From Nocardioides daedukensis (GTDB lineage Bacteria > Actinomycetota > Actinomycetes > Propionibacteriales > Nocardioidaceae), in contig NZ_JACCAA010000001.1 of the NCBI RefSeq assembly GCF_013408415.1, forward strand, positions 3,100,001 through 3,164,000: DNA of 64,000 nucleotides, given 5' to 3'. Of the stretch, positions 1 to 8,828 are shown piece after piece. The first letter of the stretch is position 1; the number at the start of each line of letters is the position of its first letter. The translations under genes were made by a program, and so were the position numbers. The notes under the pieces were generated by a model that saw only the letters and a program-made list of their open reading frames with translations, was not told the origin of the DNA and ran no database searches.

Positions 1-152
1 CAACTGAATACAACAACGTGATCGCTTAGGCCCACAGGGCCGAACCACCCCCGGGGCAGACGGCCGGGGCCTGACAAAAGCCAGGGTGCGACACGACCGA
101 AACCTCTGTGAACAACCGAGGGGCATGCGCCCCTCACAGAAAGGGCCATCAC
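1..152 (+). other. Leader region upstream of rpsM
   Basis: No gene is recognised here. In actinobacteria infA and rpmJ normally precede rpsM, but no rpmJ C-terminus can be read, so the window begins just after it or in the spacer. The stretch is GC-rich with short complementary runs of C and G around 45-75. An AGAAAGG ribosome-binding site lies about 6-12 nt before the rpsM ATG at 153. Confidence 0.5.
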
Positions 153-527
153 ATGGCACGCCTTGTTGGTGTTGACCTCCCGCGTGACAAGCGCATCGAG
201 ATCGCACTCACCTACATCTACGGCATCGGCCGTACCCGCTCCCAGCAGCTGCTGGAAGCCACCGGGGTCAACCCGAACCTCCGCGTCCACGAGCTGGGCG
301 ACGAAGAGCTGGTCAAGCTCCGCGACGAGATCGAAGCCAACTTCAAGATCGAGGGTGACCTCCGCCGTGAGGTCCAGGCAGACATCCGCCGCAAGATCGA
401 GATCGGCAGCTACCAGGGTCGCCGCCACCGCATGGGCCTTCCGGTCCGCGGCCAGCGCACCAAGACCAACGCTCGCACCCGCAAGGGTCCGAAGCGCACG
501 GTTGCCGGCAAGAAGAAGACCAAGTGA
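153..527 (+). CDS. rpsM: 30S ribosomal protein S13
   Basis: Component of the small-subunit head that contacts 16S rRNA, P-site tRNA and the 50S subunit through bridge B1. The 124-residue product begins [10 protein letters not shown] and carries the S13 signature [18 protein letters not shown] at about residues 95-112, followed by a Lys-rich tail typical of the family. The frame stays open upstream to 108, but the ATG at 153 gives the conserved N-terminus and has an AGAAAGG site before it. First gene of the alpha operon seen here, followed by rpsK after 130 nt. Confidence 0.97.
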   Translation: MARLVGVDLPRDKRIEIALTYIYGIGRTRSQQLLEATGVNPNLRVHELGDEELVKLRDEIEANFKIEGDLRREVQADIRRKIEIGSYQGRRHRMGLPVRGQRTKTNARTRKGPKRTVAGKKKTK

Positions 528-657
528 TCTGACGCCGGTCCCCGGCCCTCACCGACGAGTGCTCTGCGCTGCAGGCACCTCGACGCCCGGGTCGTTCACC
601 AGCGGCAGTTCTCGGACTTCCCACTCATCCAGACCAGTAACTTTCAGGAGATATTGA

Positions 658-1065
658 ATGCCTCCCAAGAGCCGCACCGCGGCTGGCGCCAAGAAGGTGC
701 GCCGCAAGGAGAAGAAGAACATCGCTCAGGGCGAAGCCCACATCAAGAGCACGTTCAACAACACCATCGTCACGATCACCGACCCCACCGGCGCAGTGAT
801 CTCGTGGGCCTCGGCCGGCACCGTCGGCTTCAAGGGCTCGCGCAAGTCCACCCCGTTCGCGGCACAGATGGCGGCCGAGGCCGCTGGTCGTCGTGCGATG
901 GACCACGGCATGAAGAAGATCGACGTCTTCGTCAAGGGCCCGGGTTCGGGTCGCGAGACGGCGATTCGGTCCCTGGGTGCGATCGGCCTCGAGGTCGGCA
1001 CCATCCAGGACGTCACGCCCGCCCCGCACAACGGATGCCGGCCGCCCAAGCGCCGCCGCGTCTGA
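658..1065 (+). CDS. rpsK: 30S ribosomal protein S11
   Basis: Small-subunit platform protein lining the mRNA exit channel near the Shine-Dalgarno helix. The 135-residue product has a Lys/Arg-rich N-terminus, the core [11 protein letters not shown] at about residues 32-42, and the family-typical C-terminal stretch ending [17 protein letters not shown] lies shortly upstream of the ATG. It sits in the canonical order rpsM-rpsK-rpsD-rpoA-rplQ and is probably co-transcribed. Confidence 0.97.
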   Translation: MPPKSRTAAGAKKVRRKEKKNIAQGEAHIKSTFNNTIVTITDPTGAVISWASAGTVGFKGSRKSTPFAAQMAAEAAGRRAMDHGMKKIDVFVKGPGSGRETAIRSLGAIGLEVGTIQDVTPAPHNGCRPPKRRRV

Positions 1066-1095
1066 TCCGCACCGAGAACAAGGAGACTTTGAGAA

Positions 1096-1704
1096 ATGGC
1101 CCGTTACACCGGCCCCATGACCCGGAAGTCGCGCCGCCTCGGTGTCGACCTCGTCGGAGGCGACCAGGCATTCGAGCGTCGTCCCTACCCGCCCGGCCAG
1201 CACGGTCGCGCACGTGTCAAGGAGAGCGAGTACCGCACTCAGCTTCACGAGAAGCAGAAGGCGCGCATCTCCTACGGCATCCTCGAGAAGCAGTTCCACA
1301 ACTACTACGTCGAGGCATCGCGTCGCGCCGGCAAGACCGGTGACAACCTGTTGCAGCTGCTTGAGTGCCGCCTCGACAACGTGGTCTACCGTGCCGGGTT
1401 CGCCCGCACGCGTCGCCACGCCCGTCAGCTCGTCGTGCACGGCCACTTCAAGGTCAACGGCAAGAAGGTCGACATCCCGTCCTTCCAGGTTTCCGCGCAC
1501 GACGTCATCGACGTTCGCGAGAAGTCGCTCGAGATGACCCCGTTCATCGTGGCTCGTGAGACCCACGCCGAGCGTGTTGTCCCGGCGTGGCTCGAGGCCC
1601 TGCCGAACCGCATGCGGGTCCTGGTTCACCAGCTCCCCATCCGGGCGCAGATCGACGTTCCCGTCCAGGAGCAGCTGATCGTCGAGTTCTACTCGAAGAA
1701 GTAA
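1096..1704 (+). CDS. rpsD: 30S ribosomal protein S4
   Basis: Primary 16S rRNA-binding assembly protein. The 202-residue product has the S4 N-terminal domain followed by the S4 RNA-binding fold ([20 protein letters not shown] at about residues 92-111). The N-terminus lacks the Cys cluster that binds zinc in some S4 proteins, so this is the zinc-independent (C-minus) form. AAGGAG precedes the ATG. Located between rpsK and rpoA as expected. Confidence 0.97.
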   Translation: MARYTGPMTRKSRRLGVDLVGGDQAFERRPYPPGQHGRARVKESEYRTQLHEKQKARISYGILEKQFHNYYVEASRRAGKTGDNLLQLLECRLDNVVYRAGFARTRRHARQLVVHGHFKVNGKKVDIPSFQVSAHDVIDVREKSLEMTPFIVARETHAERVVPAWLEALPNRMRVLVHQLPIRAQIDVPVQEQLIVEFYSKK

Positions 1705-1774
1705 CACCCCCTCCCTTTCGCCACTGCAGTTCGGGCCCGTCAAATAGTGGGTGGGCCCGGAAAGGAAAGAATCA

Positions 1775-2791
1775 GTGCTTATCGCTCAGCGCCCGACCCT
1801 GTCGGAAGAATCCGTCGACGAGTTCCGTTCGCGGTTCGTCATCGAGCCGCTGGAGCCCGGCTTCGGCTACACGCTCGGCAACTCCCTGCGTCGCACCCTG
1901 CTCAGCTCCATCCCGGGCGCCTCGGTCACGAGCATCAAGGTGGACAGCGTCCTCCACGAGTTCTCGACCGTCGAGGGCGTCAAGGAAGACATCACCGAGG
2001 TGATCCTCAACCTCAAGAACCTCGTCGTCTCCTCCGAGCACGACGAGCCGGTCACCATGTACCTCCACAAGGCCGGTGCCGGTGACGTCACCGCCGCAGA
2101 CATCCAGGCTCCGGCCGGTGTCGAGGTGCACAACCCCGACCTGAAGATCGCCACCCTGTCCGACAAGGGCAAGCTCGACATGGAGCTCGTCGTCGAGCGG
2201 GGCCGCGGTTATGTCAGCGCGGTGCAGAACAAGGGTGCGGACAACGAGATCGGCCGGATGCCGGTCGACTCGATCTACTCGCCCGTCCTCAAGGTGACCT
2301 ACAAGGTCGAAGCCACCCGTGTCGAGCAGCGTACGGACTTCGACAAGCTGGTCATCGACGTGGAGACCAAGCCGTCGATCCGTCCTCGTGACGCGATCGC
2401 CTCGGCGGGCAAGACCCTGGTCGAGCTCTTCGGCCTGGCTCGCGAGCTGAACGTCGAGGCCGAGGGCATCGACATCGGCCCGTCGCCGGTCGACGAGCAG
2501 CTTGCTGCCGACCTCGCCCTCCCGGTCGAGGACCTGCAGCTGACGGTCCGGTCCTACAACTGCCTCAAGCGTGAGGGCATCCACACCGTGGGTGAGCTCA
2601 TCTCGCGCTCGGAGCAGGACCTGCTCGACATCCGGAACTTCGGTTCGAAGTCGATCGACGAGGTCAAGGCGAAGCTGGTCGAGATGGGTCTGTCCCTCAA
2701 GGACAGCGCACCCGGTTTCGACCCGGCCACCGCCCTGGCGAACTACTCGGACGATGACGACGACACCTTCGTCGAGGACGAGCAGTACTGA
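1775..2791 (+). CDS. rpoA: DNA-directed RNA polymerase subunit alpha
   Basis: Scaffold subunit for RNA polymerase assembly; its C-terminal domain contacts UP elements and activators. The 338-residue product has the N-terminal dimerisation domain (about 1-230; [20 protein letters not shown] near residue 22) and the alpha-CTD (about 250-320; [14 protein letters not shown]). The tail is very acidic ([13 protein letters not shown]). The frame is open from 1751, but GTG at 1775 follows a GGAAAGGAAAG site and gives the actinobacterial start [12 protein letters not shown]. Fourth gene of the operon. Confidence 0.97.
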   Translation: MLIAQRPTLSEESVDEFRSRFVIEPLEPGFGYTLGNSLRRTLLSSIPGASVTSIKVDSVLHEFSTVEGVKEDITEVILNLKNLVVSSEHDEPVTMYLHKAGAGDVTAADIQAPAGVEVHNPDLKIATLSDKGKLDMELVVERGRGYVSAVQNKGADNEIGRMPVDSIYSPVLKVTYKVEATRVEQRTDFDKLVIDVETKPSIRPRDAIASAGKTLVELFGLARELNVEAEGIDIGPSPVDEQLAADLALPVEDLQLTVRSYNCLKREGIHTVGELISRSEQDLLDIRNFGSKSIDEVKAKLVEMGLSLKDSAPGFDPATALANYSDDDDDTFVEDEQY

Positions 2792-2964
2792 TCGCACTGG
2801 TCTGAGCACGCGGTTGGCCGTCACGGACCACGGTCCGCTGGCGGCCACCGCGGCTCAGCCGGGCACAGCTTTCAGTGCCGATCCACAGGTTTCACGCTTC
2901 ACCTCATGAACGATCCCCATCTACTCCGGTACCTGACACGGCCGGAGAGAACTGAGAGAGAACA

Positions 2965-3525
2965 ATGCCTACTCCCAAGAAGGGCACCCGCCTCGGCGGA
3001 AGTGCTGCCCACCAGCGCCTGATCCTCTCGAACCTGGCCACGGCCCTGTTCGAGCACGGTGCCATCACCACCACCGAGGCCAAGGCGCGTGTGCTGCGTC
3101 CGGTCGCGGAGAAGCTGATCACCAAGGCCAAGAAGGGTGACCTGCACAACCGCCGCGAGGTCCTCAAGACCATCCGCGACAAGGGTGTCGTGCACACTCT
3201 CTTCACCGAGATCGCCCCCACCTTCGCGGAGCGTCCCGGCGGCTACACCCGGATCACCAAGATCGGCCCCCGCAAGGGCGACAACGCGCCGATGGCGGTC
3301 ATCGAGCTCGTCACCGAGGCCTACAGCCCCAAGGCTCCGTCGGCCAAGAAGACCGAGGCAGCTGCTGCCCCGGCCGCTCCGGTCGAGGAGACCCCGGTCG
3401 AGGAGACCGAGGCCACTGAGACCGAGGCCACCGAGACCGAGGCCACCGAGACCGAGGCCACCGAGGCTCCGGCCACCGAGACCGCTGAGGCTCCGGCCGA
3501 GACCGAGGACACCAAGTCCGAGTGA
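2965..3525 (+). CDS. rplQ: 50S ribosomal protein L17 with acidic repeat tail
   Basis: Large-subunit protein near the peptide exit tunnel. The first ~120 of 186 residues are a standard L17 ([20 protein letters not shown] at the N-terminus). The remaining ~65 residues are a low-complexity extension rich in Thr, Glu, Ala and Pro, including TEATE repeats coded by tandem 15-bp units at 3406-3465. C-terminal extensions of L17 occur in actinobacteria; the role of this one is unknown. GAGAGAGAAC precedes the ATG. Last gene of the operon, followed at once by a strong terminator. Confidence 0.96.
   Translation: MPTPKKGTRLGGSAAHQRLILSNLATALFEHGAITTTEAKARVLRPVAEKLITKAKKGDLHNRREVLKTIRDKGVVHTLFTEIAPTFAERPGGYTRITKIGPRKGDNAPMAVIELVTEAYSPKAPSAKKTEAAAAPAAPVEETPVEETEATETEATETEATETEATEAPATETAEAPAETEDTKSE
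3406..3465 (+). repeat. Four tandem 15-bp units inside rplQ
   Basis: Unit accgaggccaccgag, four copies, the first with one mismatch. In frame, each codes TEATE. Copy number could change by slippage without breaking the frame. Confidence 0.9.
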
Positions 3526-3543
3526 TCTCCTGATCCGCCCCTC

Positions 3544-3580
3544 GAGGGCCCGTCACCTGCACGTCAGGTGACGGGCCCTC
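3544..3580. terminator. Rho-independent-type hairpin after rplQ
   Basis: A perfect 16-bp stem (3544-3559 with 3565-3580) closes a 5-nt loop, 18 nt after the rplQ stop. No long U-run follows, as is common in high-GC actinobacteria. It separates the ribosomal operon from the convergent gene ending at 3621 and could serve both directions. Confidence 0.9.
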
Positions 3581-3620
3581 GTGCGTTGGTCCCACCCGAG
3601 CGGATCCGAACCGCTGCAGC

Positions 3621-4361
3621 TCACCGAGTGAGCTGGCGCTTGGCGCCCCGCAACCGGGTGCCGCCCAGGTCGGCCCGCTGGCCGGCTGCATAGCCGCCGG
3701 GCATCCCCGAGCCCGACAGCGAGCGCGCACGAGCCGTGGACAGGCGAGGATAGGCCGTGGTCATCGCGTCGACGACCAGTGCCGAGCGGTCCGCCAGGAC
3801 CAGGCTCGTCGACACCCCGCTCGACGACGTACGGGCGCTGGCCTCGCGCTGCGCGTCAGACTCTGCCTGCGCGAGTCGTCTCGAGATCGCGATCCGAAAC
3901 CCGGCCAGCCAGGACCTGCGGAAGGCAGCCTTGTGCTCCCCGGCCGGGACCGGGGTCCGCGCGAGCCAGGTGCTGGCCTGCATCAGCAGGCTGGTGAAGA
4001 GCAGATCGGTCCGAGCCAGGTCGGACTCGTGGCCGAAGAGGTGGATCGAGTGCGTGGTGGCTCCGTCGACCCGCTCCCTGCGCATCACCGCACGGCACCG
4101 CAACAGCACCGCCACCTCGGCCAACAGCTCGGCCTTGTCCTTGCCGAACGGAGCGTCGAGCACCACGATCCGGTCGCCGACGACGTCGGACCCGGGGACC
4201 GACGCCGCCAGCAGGGCCGCGTCGATGCCGTAGTCGGCGATCAGCTGGGCTGCCTTGGCGGTGTAGAGCTCCGCCTCCTCCTGCGTCGCGGCTTGGTCCT
4301 CGGCCTTGGCCAGCAGCTTGCGGATCTTCGCCAGCACCGGTGCGGTCGGGTCTGCGGTCAT
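3621..4361 (-). CDS. DUF2786 domain protein
   Basis: A 246-residue protein of unknown function. The N-terminal ~50 residues match DUF2786 as I recall the family (KIRKLLAKAE, then TAKAAQLIADYGID). The middle contains HLFGHESDLARTDLLFTSLL, and the C-terminus is Gly/Arg-rich and basic. There is no signal peptide or membrane segment, so it is probably cytoplasmic. GGAGG lies 8-12 nt before the ATG at 4361. It converges on the ribosomal operon and is divergent from truA. DUF2786 proteins appear in bacteria and phages; no reaction is established. Confidence 0.8.
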   Translation of the reverse strand: MTADPTAPVLAKIRKLLAKAEDQAATQEEAELYTAKAAQLIADYGIDAALLAASVPGSDVVGDRIVVLDAPFGKDKAELLAEVAVLLRCRAVMRRERVDGATTHSIHLFGHESDLARTDLLFTSLLMQASTWLARTPVPAGEHKAAFRRSWLAGFRIAISRRLAQAESDAQREASARTSSSGVSTSLVLADRSALVVDAMTTAYPRLSTARARSLSGSGMPGGYAAGQRADLGGTRLRGAKRQLTR

Positions 4362-4403
4362 CTCATCCTCCAGGGGTGGTCTCGCCTTGCCGGCCCTCGT
4401 CGG

Positions 4404-4436
4404 CCCGCCATCAGCCCGCCATCAGCACGGCATCAG
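4404..4436. repeat. Three tandem 11-bp units
   Basis: cccgccatcag occurs twice back to back (4404-4414, 4415-4425), then a copy with two mismatches (4426-4436). It lies in the 201-bp spacer between the divergent DUF2786 gene and truA. Confidence 0.8.
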
Positions 4437-4562
4437 TACGGGCAAGGCTTCCACCGGCCGACGACAGTACGCCGAGTTCTCCACAGGGCAGCCGTCGACC
4501 CGCAGACCAGGTGGGTGACCTGCGCCCACGTGAGCGAGTGCGAGGTGGCAGGATTGACGACC

Positions 4563-5411
4563 GTGCGCATCCGGATCGACCTCTCCTACGACGGCACCGA
4601 CTTCAAGGGCTGGGCCCTCCAGCCGGGCCTTCGCACCGTGCAGGAGGAGACCGAGCGGGCCCTGGCCGTCGCGCTCCGTCTTCCCGAAGCACGGGTCACC
4701 TGCGCGGGACGTACGGACGCTGGCGTCCACGCGCGCGGGCAGGTGCTTCACCTGGACGTGGACGACGAGGCGATCACCCGATCCGCCGGCCGCTCCCAGG
4801 ACCCGCCCCTGGACGCCCTCGCCCGTCGCGTCAACGGCATCCTTCCGCTCGACGTGCGGGTACGCCGTGCGAGCCTGGCCCCGCCCGGGTTCGACGCCCG
4901 CTACTCCGCGATCTGGCGCCGCTACACCTACCGCGTGGCCGATTCCCCCGAGCTGGTCGACCCGCTGCTGCGCAGCCACGTCCTGGTCTGGTCGCGCCGC
5001 CTGGACATCGACAAGATGAACCGCGCGGCAGAGCAGCTGGTGGGCTTCCACGACTTCGCCTCGTTCTGCAGGGCCCGGGAGGGAGCCACCACCATCCGCA
5101 CCCTGCTCGACCTGCACTGGAGCCGATCGGAGCACGGACTGGCCGAGCTGACGGTCCGGGCCGACGCGTTCTGCCACAACATGGTCCGCTCGCTGACCGG
5201 TTGCCTGATCGCCATCGGTGACGGGCGCAGGCCGGTCAGCTGGGCGAGCGAGATCATGGAGGCGCTGCGTCGCGACTCGTCGCTGACCGTCATGCAGGCC
5301 CACGGCCTGACCCTGGAGGAGGTCGGCTATCCCGACGGCATCGAGCTGGTACGCCAGGCCGAACGGGCCCGCAACAAGAGAGAGCTCACGAAGGAGCCTG
5401 CTGATGGATGA
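4563..5411 (+). CDS. truA: tRNA pseudouridine(38-40) synthase TruA
   Basis: Isomerises uridines 38-40 in the anticodon stem-loop of tRNAs. The 282-residue product begins VRIRIDLSYDGTDFKGWA and has the catalytic motif GRTDAGVHA, with the nucleophilic Asp near residue 52. The frame runs open far upstream, but homology starts here; GTG at 4563 is chosen, with in-frame GTG 4545 and TTG 4554 as alternatives. It overlaps the following methyltransferase by 8 bp. TruA next to rplQ is the usual actinobacterial arrangement, here interrupted by the DUF2786 gene. Confidence 0.95.
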   Translation: MRIRIDLSYDGTDFKGWALQPGLRTVQEETERALAVALRLPEARVTCAGRTDAGVHARGQVLHLDVDDEAITRSAGRSQDPPLDALARRVNGILPLDVRVRRASLAPPGFDARYSAIWRRYTYRVADSPELVDPLLRSHVLVWSRRLDIDKMNRAAEQLVGFHDFASFCRAREGATTIRTLLDLHWSRSEHGLAELTVRADAFCHNMVRSLTGCLIAIGDGRRPVSWASEIMEALRRDSSLTVMQAHGLTLEEVGYPDGIELVRQAERARNKRELTKEPADG

Positions 5412-6009
5412 GGACCAGGACCACTACTTCTCCGCGGACCCGAAGGTCGAGTTCGAGCGGGAGGACTTCACCACCGAGGCCTGGGGCCACGAGCTGAGGC
5501 TGACCAGTGGTGCCGGCGTGTTCAGCCGGGGACACCTCGACCACGCCACCGCGATCCTGTTCCGCGAGCTCGAGGCACCCGCCCAGGGCCGCTTCCTGGA
5601 CCTCGGGTGCGGCTATGGCCCGATCGGCCTGGCCATCGCCGCGGCGGTGCCGCTCTCCTCGGTGACCGGTGTGGAGGTCAACGAGCGCGCGATCCTGCTG
5701 GCCAACGAGAACGCGAAGGCGCTGGGCGTCTCTGGCCGCTTCGTGGCCTGCACGCCCGACCAGGTCCCCTCGGACATGGTCTTCGACGAGATCTGGTCCA
5801 ACCCCCCGATCCGGATCGGCAAGGAGGCCCTGCACGAGCTGCTGCTCACCTGGCTGCCCCGGCTCGCTCCGGGCGGACGCGCGGTGATGGTGGTCGGCAA
5901 GTTCCTCGGTGCCGACTCGCTGCAGCGGTGGCTGGGCGAGCAGGGCTGGCCGACGACCCGCCTGGCCAGTCACAAGGGATTCCGGATCCTGGAGACCAGA
6001 CGCGGTTGA
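5404..6009 (+). CDS. RsmC-like class I SAM methyltransferase
   Basis: A 201-residue Rossmann-fold methyltransferase. Motif I is FLDLGCGYG at about residues 64-72, the acidic motif II is VEVNE, and the catalytic-type NPPI (about 133-136) is typical of N-methylation of a base amino group, as in RsmC (16S rRNA guanine-N2) and related enzymes. Only the C-terminal catalytic half of E. coli RsmC is represented. AAGGAG precedes the ATG, which overlaps the truA stop, suggesting translational coupling and an RNA target. The substrate is not determinable from sequence. Confidence 0.85.
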   Translation: MDEDQDHYFSADPKVEFEREDFTTEAWGHELRLTSGAGVFSRGHLDHATAILFRELEAPAQGRFLDLGCGYGPIGLAIAAAVPLSSVTGVEVNERAILLANENAKALGVSGRFVACTPDQVPSDMVFDEIWSNPPIRIGKEALHELLLTWLPRLAPGGRAVMVVGKFLGADSLQRWLGEQGWPTTRLASHKGFRILETRRG

Positions 6010-6026
6010 GCAGACGCGGCGTCGGC

Positions 6027-6974
6027 TCAGTCGCCGCGCGAACGCTCCCACCAGAAGCTGCCGATCATCACCACGGCGACCAGCACCCCGCCGCCGATCA
6101 GGTCGACGACGTAGTGCTCCCCGAAGTAGACCAACCCCAGGCCCATCGCGGCCGGATAGACGGCGAGCAGCCACTTCCAGGCCGAACGCAGTCGCCAGAT
6201 GCCATAGGCACCGATCAGCAACGAGATGCCGAAGTGCAGTGACGGCATCGCTGCGACCGGGTTGCCGACCCCGGTGAGGATCAGGTGGAACCTGCCCAGC
6301 CCGACCTCGTCCCAGCCGCGGGCGGTGATCCGCAGGACCTCGGTGTCGAGGCGGCCCTCCTTGCTGGCCAGCCACGGCGGTGCCATCGGATAGAGGACAT
6401 AGACGACCAGGGCGGCCAGGTTCGCCGCGACATAGCGACGCATCCAGCGCTTCCACTCGACCCGGTTGCGCAACCACAGGACCACGGCGATGGTCAGGCC
6501 CACCACGAAGTGCGAGGTGTAGACGACGGCCAGCACCAGGTCGTACCAGCGCGGCTCGCTGCCACGTTCGCACGGGGAGCCGCACATCTGCTCCTGCAGC
6601 CAGGCCGAGGGCAGCTCGCCGCCGAACATGGCCCGATCGACCTCGATCGGCATCATGTAGTGGACCGGCATCGCGAAGAGCTCGTCGGCCACACCGCGGC
6701 TGTAGAAGTAGAAGACCAGCAGCGCCATCGGCAACCACCAGTCGCGCAGGAAGCCCAGGTGGTAGCGCGGCTGCTCACCGACGTTCCAGGCGATCGTGGC
6801 GAACCAGAGCCAGATGAAGATCTGGACGGTGTCGCTGGGGACCCCGAAGGCCACCACCCAGGCGGTGAGCGCGATGCCGAACAGCCCCATCGCCACGGCC
6901 CGGGCAGCGGGACGTGTGCTCCGCTGCCTGACCGGCAGGGGCGCCCGCAGGCCAGCGTAGAGCCGATTCGACAT
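6027..6974 (-). CDS. PAP2-superfamily integral membrane protein
   Basis: A 315-residue polytopic membrane protein with roughly six hydrophobic segments. It carries PSLH at 244-247 and the following His287/Asp291 pair (GEHYVVDLIGG), the second and third motifs of the PAP2/AUR1-type phosphatase or transferase fold. The likely role is dephosphorylation of a lipid phosphate or transfer of a phospho-alcohol headgroup. ATG 6974 is preferred to a possible start at 6998 because a promoter -10 (TACAAT) ends 6 nt before it. Convergent with the methyltransferase gene. Confidence 0.8.
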   Translation of the reverse strand: MSNRLYAGLRAPLPVRQRSTRPAARAVAMGLFGIALTAWVVAFGVPSDTVQIFIWLWFATIAWNVGEQPRYHLGFLRDWWLPMALLVFYFYSRGVADELFAMPVHYMMPIEVDRAMFGGELPSAWLQEQMCGSPCERGSEPRWYDLVLAVVYTSHFVVGLTIAVVLWLRNRVEWKRWMRRYVAANLAALVVYVLYPMAPPWLASKEGRLDTEVLRITARGWDEVGLGRFHLILTGVGNPVAAMPSLHFGISLLIGAYGIWRLRSAWKWLLAVYPAAMGLGLVYFGEHYVVDLIGGGVLVAVVMIGSFWWERSRGD

Positions 6975-6980
6975 GGACGG

Positions 6981-7011
6981 ATTGTAGGCGGGGATCACCG
7001 AATCGTGTCAG
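6981..7011 (-). promoter_or_regulatory. Promoter of the PAP2 gene, probably leaderless
   Basis: On the minus strand, -35 CTGACA (7006-7011) and -10 TACAAT (6981-6986) are separated by 19 bp. The -10 lies 6 nt before ATG 6974, so transcription should begin at or next to the start codon. Confidence 0.65.
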
Positions 7012-7099
7012 CGGGGCGCCGTGCAGCGGGACCTGGAGCGGCGCGGAGACGGAATCAATGCGTTGGCGCCGTGGTGCCTGCGCGGGGCACAATCACGCC

Positions 7100-8806
7100 G
7101 TGGGTCATGTGGATGTCGCCTCAGTGCGCTATGAGCTGCCGGACGGCAGGGTCCTTCTCGACGAAGTCTCGTTCCGGGTCGGTGAGGGTGCGAAGGTCGC
7201 CCTGGTCGGCGCCAACGGCGCCGGCAAGACCACCCTGCTGCGCATCGTCACCGGCGAGCTGAAGCCGCACGCCGGCGTGGTCACCCGCACCGGCGGTCTG
7301 GGCGTGATGCGGCAGATGGTCGGCGCCGGCCTGGGGGAGGACCCCACGGTCGCCGACCTGCTGCTCTCCGTGGCGCCCGCACGCGTACGTCGTACCGCCG
7401 CGGAGGTCGACCGGTGCGAGCTCGCGCTGATGGAGGTCGACGACGAGAAGCACCAGATGGCCTACGCGAGTGCGCTCGCCGAGTTCTCCGACGCCGGCGG
7501 CTACGACATCGAGGTGATCTGGGACGTCTGCACGATGGCCGGCCTCGGCGTCTCCTACGACCGGGCCAAGTATCGCCAGCTCGCCACCCTCTCCGGCGGT
7601 GAGCAGAAGCGACTGGTGCTGGAATACCTCCTGCGCGGACCGGAGGAGGTCCTGCTCCTCGACGAGCCGGACAACTTCTTGGACGTGCCCGGCAAGATCT
7701 GGCTCGAGCAGCGGATCAACGAGTCCGCCAAGACGATCCTGTTCATCTCCCACGACCGCGAGCTGCTCGACAACACCGCGACCCGGGTGGTCACCGTGGA
7801 GCTCGGCGCCTCCGGTGGCGGCAACCGGGTGTGGACGCACCCGGGCGGCTTCTCCTCCTACCACCAGGCACGCACCGACCGGTTCGCCCGCTTCGAGGAG
7901 CTGCGCAAGCGGTGGGACGAGGAGCACGCCAAGATCAAGGCACTCGTCCTGCGGTTGAAGATCAAGTCCGAGTACAACGACGGGATGTCGTCGCAATACC
8001 GCGCTGCCCAGACCAGGTTGCGCAAGTTCGAGGAGGCCGGCCCGCCGACCGAGCAGCCCCGCGAGCAACAGGTCTCGATGCGACTCAAGGGCGGTCGCAC
8101 CGGCAAGCGCGCGGTGATCTGCGAGGGCCTCGAGCTCAGCGGTCTGATGCAGCCCTTCGACCTCGAGGTCTGGTACGGCGAGCGGGTCGCCGTCCTCGGC
8201 TCGAACGGTTCGGGCAAGTCACACTTCCTGCGCCTGCTCGCCGCCGGCGGCTCCGACCCCGACATCGAGCACCTGCCGGTGGGGGACGCGGTGACCGCGC
8301 CGGTGCAGCACACCGGGATCGCTCGGCTCGGGGCACGGGTCCGCCCGGGCTGGTTCGTACAGACCCACGAGCACCCCGAGCTGCTGGGCCGCACCCTGGT
8401 GGAGATCCTGCACCGCGGCGACAAGCAGGCGGACGGTCGGGGGCGCGACGGGATGGGACGCGAGCAGGCATCGCGGGTGCTGGACCGCTATGAGCTGGCA
8501 CATGCCGCGGACCAGAAGTTCGAGTCCCTCTCCGGTGGCCAGCAGGCCAGGTTCCAGATCCTGCTGCTGGAGCTCTCGGGGGCCACCCTGCTGTTGCTCG
8601 ACGAGCCGACCGACAACCTCGACGTCCAGTCCGCCGAGGCCCTCGAGGAGGGGCTGAGCGCGTTCGAGGGGACGGTGCTCGCGGTGACCCATGACCGCTG
8701 GTTCGCCCGCGGCTTCGACCGGTTCCTCGTCTATGGCGCGGACGGGTCGGTCTATGAGTCGCCCGGCCCGGTGTGGGACGAGGGCAGGGTGCAGCGTACC
8801 AGGTGA
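7100..8806 (+). CDS. ABC-F family ATP-binding protein
   Basis: A 568-residue soluble protein with two ATP-binding cassettes and no membrane domain, the ABC-F layout; characterised members act on ribosomes in translation control or antibiotic protection. Cassette 1: GANGAGKT near residue 37, LSGGEQKR near 165, DEPDNFLD near 187. Cassette 2: GSNGSGKS near 366, LSGGQQAR near 476, DEPTDNLD near 500. A charged linker (about 250-320) separates them. GTG at 7100 gives VGHVDVASVRYELPDG; a possible -10 (CACAAT, 7088-7093) lies 6 nt upstream. Divergent from the PAP2 gene. The subfamily is not certain. Confidence 0.88.
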   Translation: MGHVDVASVRYELPDGRVLLDEVSFRVGEGAKVALVGANGAGKTTLLRIVTGELKPHAGVVTRTGGLGVMRQMVGAGLGEDPTVADLLLSVAPARVRRTAAEVDRCELALMEVDDEKHQMAYASALAEFSDAGGYDIEVIWDVCTMAGLGVSYDRAKYRQLATLSGGEQKRLVLEYLLRGPEEVLLLDEPDNFLDVPGKIWLEQRINESAKTILFISHDRELLDNTATRVVTVELGASGGGNRVWTHPGGFSSYHQARTDRFARFEELRKRWDEEHAKIKALVLRLKIKSEYNDGMSSQYRAAQTRLRKFEEAGPPTEQPREQQVSMRLKGGRTGKRAVICEGLELSGLMQPFDLEVWYGERVAVLGSNGSGKSHFLRLLAAGGSDPDIEHLPVGDAVTAPVQHTGIARLGARVRPGWFVQTHEHPELLGRTLVEILHRGDKQADGRGRDGMGREQASRVLDRYELAHAADQKFESLSGGQQARFQILLLELSGATLLLLDEPTDNLDVQSAEALEEGLSAFEGTVLAVTHDRWFARGFDRFLVYGADGSVYESPGPVWDEGRVQRTR

Positions 8807-8828
8807 GGCCGGGTGGAGCGGCCCGGGC

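Noticed and set aside
3933..4562. N-terminal extension of the truA frame
   Set aside because: The extension overlaps the DUF2786 gene on the other strand and is not homologous to TruA.
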